Positions 54,691-64,000 of a stretch of DNA of 64,000 nucleotides are shown one piece after another. The notes beneath the pieces are model-generated. The model saw only the letters and a program-made list of their open reading frames with translations. It made no database searches and was not told where the DNA came from. The number at the start of each line of letters is the position of its first letter. The stretch's first letter is position 1. Made by a program: the position numbers and the translations under genes. This stretch comes from Dipteris shenzhenensis (taxonomy: Eukaryota; Polypodiophyta; Polypodiopsida; Gleicheniales), in NCBI GenBank assembly GCA_047967505.1, contig CM106541.1. One strand, written 5' to 3'.

Positions 54691-55830
54691 CATTAGGCAT
54701 AAAGAGAAAGGGGGAAGCATGAGAATGAGAGGAGGTGATAGGATTCCAGGGGGTTTACCACCTGAGGGGGCATAGTACTCGAGGGAGAGTGGGGAAGGGA
54801 GTCAAAGTGCAACAGGTTGCTACTAGGGACTAGATTGTGAGATTGGTGGGAATCGAGATGGGGGGAAAGGTGGGGCTATCAGACTATGCAACTAGAGTTA
54901 TATCGAGATAAGGAGAGAAAAGGAATGCAAAGGGACTGTGAGTCTACTTCATGTGAAGATTTTAGCAGGGTAAAAATTTAAAAGAGCCAATGATGATGGT
55001 GAGGCTTGCTTACTGTAAGGATTTTAGAGGGCAACAACATAAAAAGAATGGATGATGATGGTGAGCCTTGTTTTATATGAAGATTCTAGTAGGGCAACAA
55101 AATTAAAAGAATGGCATGACACTTGTATTTGCCTCTTTGTTAGGATTCACAAATGACCCTAAAGATGAAAAGAGAAAAGATATATCCATGGTAAGGGCAG
55201 GTTAGGGAGTTTGTAACCCCATGAAGGACACAACTCTCTACATCCCATAGTGTAAATACACTTTATTGGTGAGTGCTTCCTAACTTTGAGTCTGTGAATA
55301 TTTCCATTGCTAACACTGGCACACTCGGTGGTTAAATTTTCTTGAGATTCTATCTATTTGGACCCATTGAATCATTTGTAGGACCATTATAATGGAATAT
55401 AGTAGAGTTTTCACTTGATGTAACATCACACCAATTCAAGACTATGCCAAAAAATAGAGAGAAGAGCTTGGTGCAATATCAATGTTCAACCTATCTCCAG
55501 ACAGGGCTATCTACCAAACCCAAAAGAAAGGACTTATTTTGCAATAAAGAAAAACTAAGCTAAGTGCATATCATCATCATGTGGTCAAGTACAATGCAAG
55601 AGCACATGAGAAAATATAGTTCCACCATTTTATATCAAAATGCCAAGGCTATGAAGCAATAAAATATAATATCATCCAACGAAAATTGTCCAAAATAAAA
55701 TCATAGGACCATGAATGAATTATATCTTCACTCCATTCATACATAGTAGAAATGTCATAGGCATCACTGTGCCTAATCAAAAACCAAATAAAAAAATGAA
55801 TATGAAGATATAGATTACTTAGATAATGTT
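54691..55830 (+). repeat. Block shared with 43912-45280
   Basis: It begins GAACCATTAGGCATAAAGAG, which matches a unit of the GA-rich tandem array, then skips to the 44160 sequence and follows it to GATATAGATTACTTA. The skipped portion corresponds to about 230 bases of array. Confidence 0.75.
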
Positions 55831-56384
55831 TTCTTGTAATCTTTTAAAACAAAAAGTTGTCTTCTTGAAATAAAGCTCTAATTTTTTGTATATCATATTT
55901 AAAATTTTGACATTGCTGAATCTTTTTTCTATCTAAAATTTGTATTTCACCATCTTCAAATCATCTTCTATATTGATAGAGAAATTCTAAAAAATATATT
56001 CATGAGTTATGAACCAATATCCATGATGATATCTCAGTTCTTAAATATCAAAAATTGCTTTTTCAAAATTTTGTTTGTAGAATTTCTATTTCTATTTACA
56101 AATTGCCTATTTTTGTTTGAGATATTTCTATTTCTATTTCTATTAGTGGTATTGGACTTTTTTAATTTCAATTTTCATGTATATTTGTATAGAGGCCAAG
56201 CATTGGGAGATATCCGATATGAAATTGTGGTTGTTTAAGAGCTCTTTTGGGCTCTTTTGGCTCTCTTGGTTCTTCTTTACACCCTTAGTTTCATCCACTC
56301 CATCCCATCAGCATGACCCAATATGGCTAACATCTTTTCGACCATTATTTAAAATTGTTTCTATGAAACTATATTTGCTGCAAT
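55831..56384. other. AT-rich spacer, nothing recognised
   Basis: T-rich stretches such as TTTCTATTTCTATTTCTATT near 56120. The two frames here are low complexity. No element boundary seen. Confidence 0.4.
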
Positions 56385-57092
56385 CTGCTCCTGAAGGGAT
56401 GCTCCAATGGATGACTTATGAGCCCCCAATGCCTCCCTTTTATAGGGGCTGGCAGCCCCCAAAGTAGACTGACCATTGGCCAACCCATGCAGCCCAATAG
56501 TTGGCTGACTAGTCTGCCCAACCAACATTGGTTGGTTGGATTTGTGCCCAACTAGGTCCCCTTGTAACTGTCTCGCCACGTGGCTGACTACCACTGGTCC
56601 AGGCCCAAAGGCCTACCAATCCACCTCCTTTCTAGGCCTTGAACTACCATGCTACTGTGCCATCCCCTACAACGTGCTACGCCCTGGCCATCTCGACCTG
56701 TTTGTGGACCTATCTCCGGTCCATAAGCTTTCTAACCATCCCGTACAGCATGCAGAGACACCCATAAATCTGGTGAAATTACTTTGAACTACTCCTGAGT
56801 GGTGTACTGCTCCAAGCAACCTATTCCATGCCACCAAAGCAAGACCAAAGCTGAGCCAGAACCCCTTGACCTTGTCCAGAAATGTCCGTCTACATGGAGC
56901 TCCCCTCTCATCTGCTCCTATTGCAGCATCCAATGGCCTCCAGGTATGCTCCTGGGTGTTGCCCACACGGCAACCTATGTGCTGCCCATGTGGGAGCCCC
57001 ATGCTCTTGCTTTTGTTTGTGATTATGCTACTTATATGACAGCCACTATGATGTCCATGTGGCAGCCCTAATTCCCGCTGGTCCACCTCTTC
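56385..57092 (-). repeat. LTR-like block C, reverse copy
   Basis: On (-) it matches 41867-42590, including the TATA motif (CCCCTATAAAAGGGAGGCAT, about 56455-56436). The TGTAAGCCCCC start is missing: at 57092 the sequence passes directly into the gypsy A LTR. The 148-codon (-) frame here is not believed to be a gene. Confidence 0.65.
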
Positions 57093-57430
57093 CTTTGCCT
57101 CACTTTTCCACATAAATCAAACACCATATCCCAAGTCTAAGATGCTCCCTTGGTCTCTTCTCAATTTTATAATTCGTTCAAACATCTAGGAGGACAAGTG
57201 GAGGGTTGGCACAAGGAATCTTGCCACCTTAACATTTTATAATATTACTACCATGGATTATGTACAACACACCTATGGGTCCTCTTACGTGGAAGGGTGG
57301 CACATGGGCATTCCCTGCCACCTCAACCATGAACCCCATGCACACCATATTTTATTATACTATTGCCACACATACAAGCACACACACATATTTATGCCTT
57401 TTACCTTGGTCAAATTTATCCATAACAGTT
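57093..57430 (-). repeat. Gypsy A 3' LTR, truncated
   Basis: On (-) it starts TGTTATGGATAAATTTGACC and matches 13350-13683, ending at GTGGAAAAGTGAGGCAAAG. Its last 590 bases are replaced by block C. Confidence 0.78.
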
Positions 57431-58440
57431 CATCTTCTATCATCCTTTGTTCTTGTGCCAATCTCAAGGACGGAATCTCTATCTCTAGTGGTAAAACTCT
57501 GCCTCAGTACCATACATCAACTCAAAAGGAGTGTGACCTGTAGACGTTTTATGGGTGATGTTGTAAGCCCACACAACTTCAGTGACCTTTTGATCCCACT
57601 GGCTCCTGTACCCTGTGGCCATTTTTCCCATGGATTTACAAACGAGGCCATTGGTCTGCTCCGTTTGTCCCATGGATGTTGGATAATAGATGCTAGAAGT
57701 GCGATGATCAATACCCATGTGATCCATGAGCAACTCCACTACTTCATTTAAGAATGGACTCCCATGGTTAGATACTATTTCCATGGGTGTCCCAAACCTT
57801 GTGCAGATATGTTCAAATATGAAATTTGAAACTGCCTTACCATTTGCAGCGTGGAGGGTGATAGCTTCAGCCCACTTAGTGACATACTAAGTGGCTACCA
57901 AAAGATACTTCTTTTTGTGGGCAGTCATGGGCAGGGGCCCGACAAAATCTATTCCCTAGTTTTGAAATAGATGGATGGACAGCACTGGATGATGTTGCCC
58001 AGGACGCAAATCCTTCCTACCAAAGAATTGGCATGGTTCACAAGTTTTGCAATACATCCAATAGTACCCAGCATGTAAAATCTTCTTAGCTGTATAGTCA
58101 CCGGCATAGTGGCCTCCACAAAATCCATCACGATAATGCTTCAATAACTTAGGTACTTCATCTGCATCAATGGCACGTCTTAGTACCCCATCCATGCCTT
58201 GACGGTACAACACCCCATCAAAGAGAGTGTAGCACCTACTATCTCTACGGATCTTCTTTCTCTCATAGCTAGTATTTTCCAGAGGAAAGGAGAGAGCGGT
58301 CAGAAACCTGTAGATACCACCATACCATGGATCCCCAACTTCTATGGCCACTACAAGGGTTACATTGAGGCACACCTCTAAATCAATCAAAGCATTCTTC
58401 AAGTTGGAACAACCCCCTCTTACAATTTTGAAAGAAAAAT
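57431..58440 (-). pseudogene. Gypsy A copy 2 integrase
   Basis: The zinc-binding region reads HYRDGFCGGHYAGDYTAKKI then C-KTCEPCQ (HHCC). After a stop near 57956, the core shows GIDFVGPLP (first Asp), IVSNHGSPFLNE (normally SDHG, so the second Asp is Asn) and GQTEQTNGL (Glu). Then comes GHTPFELMYGTEAEF and, after a shift, IPSLRLAQEQRMIEDEL. The LTR follows at once, so most of the C-terminal domain is gone. It is the only copy in the window to show this family's integrase core. Confidence 0.8.
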
Positions 58441-59840
58441 CATACTTGTAGAACTGCCAACCATTTGGCCAACCGGCCCATGGGATTTGGTGATTAAAGA
58501 ACCTGCTTTGCAACACCATTGCTAGAGATTATAGTGAAGGACTTCCCAGCCACATAATGCTTACATTTCTCAATGCAAAACACCAAAGACAAGACATGCT
58601 TGTCAGCCTCAGAGTAGCGTCGTTCAGTTTCGAGCAATTGTCAAGAAGCAAATCAAACGGGATACATGAACCGATCCTCCCCTTGCTGGAGAAGAATACC
58701 TGTGAGAGTGTGCTCACCAAACCCAGGATTGATATAGAAAGTCTTTGACCAATCAGGATTGGGTAGAATGGGTTTTGAAGCCAAAGCACTCTTCATTTGT
58801 ACAAACCCATGATCACAATCCTCATCCCAAGTGAAATAAACCCCATCTTTTAATAGCATAGTCATGGGTCACGTCAAAGAAGCATATTGATCAATGAAGC
58901 GATGATAGTATCCTGCTAGATTGACAAATGAGCATACCTGATGTTTGGTTGTTGGCGGGGAGAACTTGAGGATAGCTTCTACCTTCTCGGGGTCAGGCTT
59001 GACGCCTTGGATGAGACAAGATGTCCCAGTAACCTCCCTTGAGTGGCTCCAATGGTGCATTTATCAGGGTTGAGGCTGCCATTTGCATCATTGACCCTTT
59101 GGAAGGCCAACCTAACCTTCATGGCGTGCTCCTTATGTGCCGAGAATAGACAGAAATCATCTAAAAACACCTCCAAGAAAACCCCCAAATAAGGAGCAAA
59201 CACCATCTGCATAAATCTTTGAAAGGTAGCAGGAGCATTGGTGAGGCCAAATGGCATTACTTTGAATGCAAACGTCCCCTAGGGTGTGGCAAATGTGGTT
59301 TTAAGCACATCCTCCTCAGCAATTCTGATTTGATAAACCCGGAGTAACCATCACAGAAAGTATACATCTCATGACCACTTACCTTCTCAAGAATGAGGTC
59401 TTGAAAGGGCAGAGGATGATGGTCCCTCTTGGTGGCCGCATTGAGTTTCTTATAATCAATGTAGACCCGCCACTTGTTGTTTTTCTTTGGGGTGACTACC
59501 ACTAGTGAAACCCATTCAGTATTGTGAAGAACCAGAACAATAAACCCAGCTTCTACAAGCTTCTACAACTGTGAGCGCAAAGCATTGGTCTGTAGGGGCC
59601 CTAATCTCCGATACTTCTGAGCCACTGGCTTAGCATCAGGCTTCAGCTCTATCTTGTGCTCTATGGCAATCACATGGCAAAGGTGGTGGTAGCTAGTTGT
59701 GAAGAGGTCAGGGAAACCTTTGAACATTTCTAGGAACTCATCTTTCTCACTCGAAGTGAGGTCTGGAGAAAGCGTAGATTCAAGCTGTTAAGGACTAGCT
59801 GTTACCTTTTCCGTGGGTGGTGGGGTTGGAGACACCCCCA
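58440..59840 (-). pseudogene. Gypsy A copy 2 RT and RNase H
   Basis: RT: KYRRLGPLQTNAL, WRVYIDYKKLNAATKRDHH, DLILEKVSGHEMYTFCDGYS, MPFGLTNAPATFQRFMQMVF, FLDDFCLFSAHKEHAMK, then NLAGYYHRFIDQYASLT. RNase H: LKDGVYFTWDEDCDHGF, FYINPGFGEHTLTGILLQQG, and in another frame YSEADKHVLSLVF (Glu region). Shifts near 59020, 59260 and 58640. The RT catalytic FLDD is retained. Confidence 0.8.
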
Positions 59841-61010
59841 TCATGTAAACTTCTTCCTCTGAGAACTCCTCCCCCCGTCTGAATCTTCCATTGACTCAGA
59901 CACCGAGGATGAGAGAGTATCACTGTCTTGCTCCTCTTCTTCTTCTGGTTCAGTGGCACCTAGTTGCACTGGGATCTTCTCCTTTGAAGCACCAAAAGAC
60001 ATGTGTCCTGTCTTCCAATAGCTGATTGCATCACTCTTTTTCAACCACGGTCTCTCAAGTATGGCTGGGTAACTCTTGCCTCCTGTATCTTCAATGTCCA
60101 CTACATAGAAATTGACGGTGGTGGTCAACCCATTGACAGTGATGGGCAAATCCTCAATGATTCCCAGGGTGGCAAGTCGTCGACCATCTGCTACCTTGAT
60201 TCGAGTGGAGGAACGCCTTGTGCATTTTAAATTCAACTTCTTCATGATACGGGGCACCATGATATTACATGCAACTCCCCCATCAACGCACACACTTTTG
60301 ATATGGCAATTATCTATGATGACATCTACTGTATGTGGGTGCCGATCAACTTCTTCAGAGATAGAAGAAATCTCTCGTACCTTTCTCTTTTTCTTGCTCC
60401 TCCTTGTTGAGAGCCCTTGTTGGAGCTCACGTCTCACCTTAGGGCTTAATGCTATTAGTTGAGGAAGCATGATGCTCAAAGACCAATGGGCAAGGTCCTG
60501 AATGATCGAATAGTCTTCTTGCCCTAAGCCGATAGGGAAATCCGAGGGCGACCACTTACTCGTGCGAGATCTTTTAGTCTTCTCTCTTGGTGGGTCTGCC
60601 ATCTCAGCATCTGAGGGCTTTGAGAATGACACCTTCTTCCTGGGGCGGCCCGATCCACGGTTTGGAGAGGAGTCTGAGGTGGTATGACTTCTCTTCCCAA
60701 GGTCAAGGACCTCTACGCCAGAATCCTCGGTGCGGCCTGATTCACCTAGAAGATTCACCCTTGGAATATTGGGACATTTGGTGCGATAATGACCCTTTTG
60801 GTGGCACTTGGCTTGATTTTTGATGCCCACCATCTCAAGCCAAAGATCATTCAAGGCCTTGGCAAGGTCATTGACTCCGGGTTCTTTAGCAGGAGGAGTT
60901 AGGGGAGTAGGAAGGAGGGGGGCTCGTGGGCGAGGCTGGGAAAATCTTCCAGGTGGAGGGTGAGGATATACACCTTGTTGAGGGTAAGCATCTAAGGGAG
61001 GACCATACAC
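59841..61010 (-). pseudogene. Gypsy A copy 2 gag C-terminus and protease
   Basis: An open frame from the junction at 61010 gives a proline-rich stretch (YPQQGVYPHPPPGRFSQPRP), then a knuckle whose first Cys is lost in this copy (KCHQKGHYRTKC), a basic/acidic linker, and the protease: SVCVDGGVACNIM, TRIKVADGRRLATLGIIEDL, VNFYVVDIED, LERPWLKKSDAISYW. The frame formally starts at 61172 inside chromovirus sequence, but those first 54 codons are an accident of the junction. It confirms D-G-G at the active site. Confidence 0.8.
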
Positions 61011-61864
61011 CGAGATAGCAAATTTAATAGCCATTTTTGGAGGGCTGTGTTTAAAAGATTGGAAACTTCGTTGAATATGAGCACCATGGATCATCCATAG
61101 AGTGATGGTCAAACTGAAAGGGTCAGTCAAATCATTGAGAATATGCTTCAAGCATATGTAAGTAAACGGCAAACTAATTGGGAAAAGTATTGTCCCATAT
61201 TAGAATTTGCATATAACATTGCTAAACATTCAGCTACAACAATTCATGATGATGTATGGATTTCAACTAAGAGCCCCAATGGCAGTGGGACTCGAAAAGG
61301 AGAAGGTTCAAGCGGCTAAAGACTTTCTTGATGATATGAATCAAATGCTTAACTTAGCTAAAGATAGCATAAGAAGAGCTCAAGATAGAGCATGAAGTTA
61401 TGCAGACCCCCACCGTAGAAGGTTGGAGTTTGAAGTAAATGAGAAAGACTATCTCAAGGTACCTGAATCTTCAGAATCTCTGAAGACACGAAAATGTCTG
61501 AAGTTGTCTCCTAGGTATTGTGGACCATTCATAATACTTGAGAGAATTGGAGCCTTACCTGAGGGATGTATAGTACATCTAGTTTTCCATGTTAGTAGGC
61601 TAAAAAGAAAATTCAGAGATGATGATAATCTCATTGGAAATGAAGCCGTAGTTGAACTCGTTGAACCTACATCTTTACCACATGAATTGGAAAGAATTTT
61701 AGAGAGGCAAGAAAAAAGAACATGACATATAATATGACAAGAATGTTTGGTTAAGTGCAAAGGTAGACTTGAAGAGAGTTCAACATAAGAAAGGGTAAGC
61801 AATTTTTTGAGGAGGTTTCCAATTTCGTTTTCAAGGACGTAAACCATTCTTAAGCGCAAGGGAA
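61011..61864 (+). pseudogene. Chromovirus integrase C-terminus and chromodomain, copy 4
   Basis: The core end includes a conserved helix (EYVSKRQTNWEKYCPI region, 61150-61200) and ALEKEKVQAAKDFLDDMNQ. The C-terminal domain spans 61423-61725 (FEVNEKDYLKVPES, LSPRYCGPFIILERIGALP, VFHVSRLKRKFRDDDNLIG). The chromodomain can be traced through stops: ELERILERQEKRT*H, CLVKCKGR, EESST*ERVSNF. A TGA near 61722 ends the frame just inside the chromodomain. Purine tract AAGCGCAAGGGAA (61852-61864) precedes the LTR. Confidence 0.8.
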
Positions 61865-62207
61865 TGTTACGTCATCCATAATCACGGAAGTCGAAGGATC
61901 AATTATGGTGAGGCAGGAAACCGAGAGGGCTCGATAGTGCTTGGTTATGGGAGCCTAGAGGGTTGGGACTAGGAGCTATTCTAGGCCTAGGCAAGAATGG
62001 GGAGTGCAATGTAAAGGCTAGAAAGATACTAAGGTCCTTTATGGACATATGGCACTCAGGTGAGCTCCAAGTGGCAAGCATTGTGCAAGGGGGGAGACTT
62101 CCAGAGAAAGAGCTCAAAAAGCAGGAAGAAAAATGAGAGAGCTCGAGGGGACCCATGGCTAGGTGGTTATTTTTGAGAGAGTCCTCTATGAAGTTGGAGA
62201 TGTTACA
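61865..62207 (+). repeat. Chromovirus 3' LTR, copy 4 (343 bp)
   Basis: TGTTACGTCATCCATAATCA to GAGATGTTACA; full length and in the opposite orientation to the other three LTRs. Confidence 0.88.
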
Positions 62208-63320
62208 TTGCTCCTTTAGTAAGTCGCCACTTGGGTAAAGTAGTCGTATTGTTGATATGTCACTAGATCTCCTTATGGCTCATTGATTGGCATGATGTTG
62301 ATGGGTGATGTTGAGCCTGATGCCTCCTCTGGCTCTTGCTATTACTACACTGATGGAGATATATTGGTTGCAACCATGCATCCAACTGTAGCATCTCGTG
62401 GGAAATTCCTCATTTTCTACCTCCCTATTAGGCATGTCTTCTGAGGCATCCACATTTGGCAATGTGGTAGTAGGAGAAGATGATGGCTCCCACACAGGTG
62501 AAAAGAGGATGTCTAGATCCTCAATAGGTTGTGGTGACAAGGGGAGAGTCATTTCTTTTTCTTGTACCTCTTTACTAATGATTATTGCGAATAAGTCAGG
62601 AATCTTAAATTTTTTGCTAGGTGAACCATTGAGTTACTTTGTGAAGAAGATGACCAAATGTTGGATCCAGTCTTGCTTTAGATGACTACTGAGCAAGACA
62701 AATATGTGGACTGGGAGGGATTGATTCTTGCCACACTTGACCCCTGGATTGTTGATAGGAATGTTGCTTCTTCCTTGAGTTGAGGGTTGATGATTGTGCG
62801 AAGTAGTATCCCATCCCTATGGAACTTGGTATCCTTGGTGAGGAGAAGCTGAATTTCAAGAAATTTGGCATTGGTAGGCCATGTGGGGTATTTTCCCCCT
62901 TAGTTGGGAGTGAGAAGGCCCTCTGGATCACTATACTATTGAGTGTAATGTTGAGTTGACTCTGATTTATAGTGATGGTGCTGTATTTGCCAACCTGTGC
63001 ATCGCTAGAGTTGTAAGAATGGAGAAATTCTTGGATGTATGTGGTCATCATAGGATTGTCCAAGGATTGGAGGCTCTCAAACAAACATCCAAGTCCCCTT
63101 TTCTCTAAGAAACCTTTTGCATCATTGGAAAGTGAATAAGTCAATGGAGGTGGCCACACAAGCTCTAAAGACTGGGCCTCATCAATGGTTGTGTAGGTGG
63201 TAAATAACTAGGGTAGAATTTGTTCTTCTTCTATCTCCATGCCATGCCCATACTCCTCATCGAAGCTATCACTTTGAACCACAAATGCCTATGCTCACCT
63301 TGGTTGAGAGGAGGTAGATG
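62208..63320 (-). pseudogene. ORF-X copy 3, fused to gypsy B leader
   Basis: The best-preserved copy: 157 codons are open at 63159-62686 (TYIQEFLHSYNSSDAQVGKY without the stop present in the other copies), then a shifted tail (MTLPLSPQPIEDLDILFSPV; VENEEF). Here the ORF follows directly after the gypsy B leader frame (MKLDNEIP*KESQQDP, 63400-63330), so in its parent element ORF-X probably lay just 3' of that leader, where gag would be expected. It ends at the chromovirus LTR insertion. Function unknown. Confidence 0.5.
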
Positions 63321-63905
63321 GTGAACTATGGTCACTAGGTAGCATAGTATCATTAATCCATTTTTAAGGATCTTGTTGACTTTCTTTTTATGGAATCTCA
63401 TTATCAAGCTTCATCCACACGTGTGGCTTAAACTTCCAAAACTCGTGGTACAGGCGTGAGGGGAGGGGTGGTGGAGGGTGTGAGAGGAGGGCCGACGGAG
63501 GGAGGTCTGCAAAGGCTGGAGCTCAAAGGTGGGGCGGAGCATTGAGGAGGCAATGGGGCAATGGCAAGGAAGAGGCATCGTTAGACGAGGCGCAGGCTGG
63601 GCCCATGGCGGGGCAGAATAGGGCGACGTCATCTCACAAAATGACGACTGGAGAGGTTGGGTGGAGTTGAGCCACTGTGACAGGGCAATCGAGTGGGGCA
63701 TCGCAGGCATCGGCAAATGTGGGGAGTAGGCAGGGCGAGCGCTACCACCGATGCACGAGCTAGTGGGTGGGAGCTCTGTCGCCAGTGCTAGGCATCGCGA
63801 GCGAGTGCTTGCACCTCTGTGGCACCTTATGTGGTGATCGCCACCTTGAGGTGGCCGACCTTTAGGCTTGAGTGGAGGATGGATAGGGGGTGGGTTAAGG
63901 GGATA

Positions 63906-63907
<2 letters not shown>
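63321..63907 (-). repeat. Gypsy B leader, reverse copy
   Basis: On (-) it matches 46230-46800: CCCACCCCCTATCCATCCTC, the Ser/Pro-rich frame (FELQPLQTSLRRPSSHTLHH, 63716-63411), and the short acidic frame. GC-rich like its partner. Confidence 0.75.

Positions 63908-63946
<39 letters not shown>
63908..63946 (+). repeat. (AG)n microsatellite
   Basis: About 19 AG units; the reverse complement of the (CT)n tract at 46155, at the same place in the leader. Confidence 0.93.
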
Positions 63947-63948
<2 letters not shown>

Positions 63949-64000
63949 GGGGAGGTGCTAAGGGGTGGTGGAGGGGGTTGGTAGGGAGGGGATGGCGGGG

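Larger units (their letters stand above)
57093..61010 (-). mobile_element. Gypsy A copy 2, 5'-truncated
   Basis: On (-): gag C-terminus, protease, RT, RNase H, integrase and partial 3' LTR. The 5' part, including the LTR and the RNase H-like ORF seen in copy 1, is cut at about 61010, where chromovirus sequence adjoins. Gag-protease remains open over 390 codons, so this copy is younger or better kept than copy 1. Confidence 0.82.
61011..62207 (+). mobile_element. Chromovirus 3' end, copy 4 (+ strand)
   Basis: It begins abruptly within the integrase core at DSKFNSHFW and runs to the 3' LTR end at 62207. The 3' flank (TTGCTCCTTTAGTAAGTCGCC) is the reverse of the ORF-X flank in the other two copies, so it is the same original insertion event. 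Confidence 0.82.

Noticed and set aside
56667-57113. A 148-codon (-) frame as a gene
   Set aside because: It is the reverse copy of the LTR-like block, and homologous sequence at 41860-42240 has a stop and shifted frame.
59841-61172. A 443-codon fusion protein of chromovirus and gypsy A
   Set aside because: The N-terminal 54 codons are antisense chromovirus integrase read through a recombination junction; only the part from 61010 down is a real coding relic.

Overview
This is nuclear plant DNA made almost entirely of nested and broken retrotransposons. The evidence is: primer-binding sites matching plant initiator tRNA-Met (TGGTATCAGAGC); Ty1/copia gag-pol polyproteins; Ty3/gypsy elements of a chromovirus type and of Ogre/Tat/Athila (OTA)-like types; a LINE whose ORF1 has the plant DUF4283 plus CCHC arrangement; and a probable CACTA relic. 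No host gene, rRNA, tRNA or CRISPR array could be supported. The density of old, decayed, nested copies suits a large, slowly purged genome such as a gymnosperm, but the species is an inference that the sequence does not prove.

Layout. 1-4420: a copia-1 fragment (+), then a 3'-truncated copia-1 element (-) with 5' LTR and PBS. 4428-7618: a chromovirus (-) whose PBS-to-protease segment is tandemly duplicated (about 1.07 kb). 7619-13349: a decayed coiled-coil reading frame, a copia integrase scrap, and a probable CACTA relic split by a 2.5 kb non-autonomous LTR element with a perfect 5 bp target duplication. 13350-18248: OTA-like gypsy A, with an RNase H-like domain upstream of gag. 18249-21640: gypsy B integrase remnants, an extra ORF (ORF-X), and an inverted chromovirus 3' end. 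21641-31595: a LINE split by copia-2 (24957-30837, 170 bp LTRs with 2 differences). 31596-36590: nearly intact copia-3 lacking its 5' LTR. 36600-39390: two gypsy fragments. 39395-46223: non-coding repeats. 46224-54690: gypsy B, then a second copy of the gypsyB/ORF-X/chromovirus/LINE composite. 54691-57092: repeats and an LTR relic. 57093-61010: gypsy A copy 2 (-). 61011-63946: a third, differently bounded copy of the chromovirus/ORF-X piece.

How the parts relate. The elements are not a pathway; they are layered insertions and segmental copies. The same chimera (gypsy B integrase tail, ORF-X, inverted chromovirus end, LINE 5' end) occurs at about 18.25-24.65 kb and 48.5-54.69 kb, so it formed once and was then copied. 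Copia-2 entered only the first copy afterwards. Copia-2 and copia-3 are the youngest elements, and both carry disabling lesions. The points most worth a second look are the RNase H-like domain 5' of gag in gypsy A, the PBS-bounded tandem duplication, the loss of the integrase core shared by both gypsy B copies, ORF-X, and the YVDVDD lesion in copia-2.
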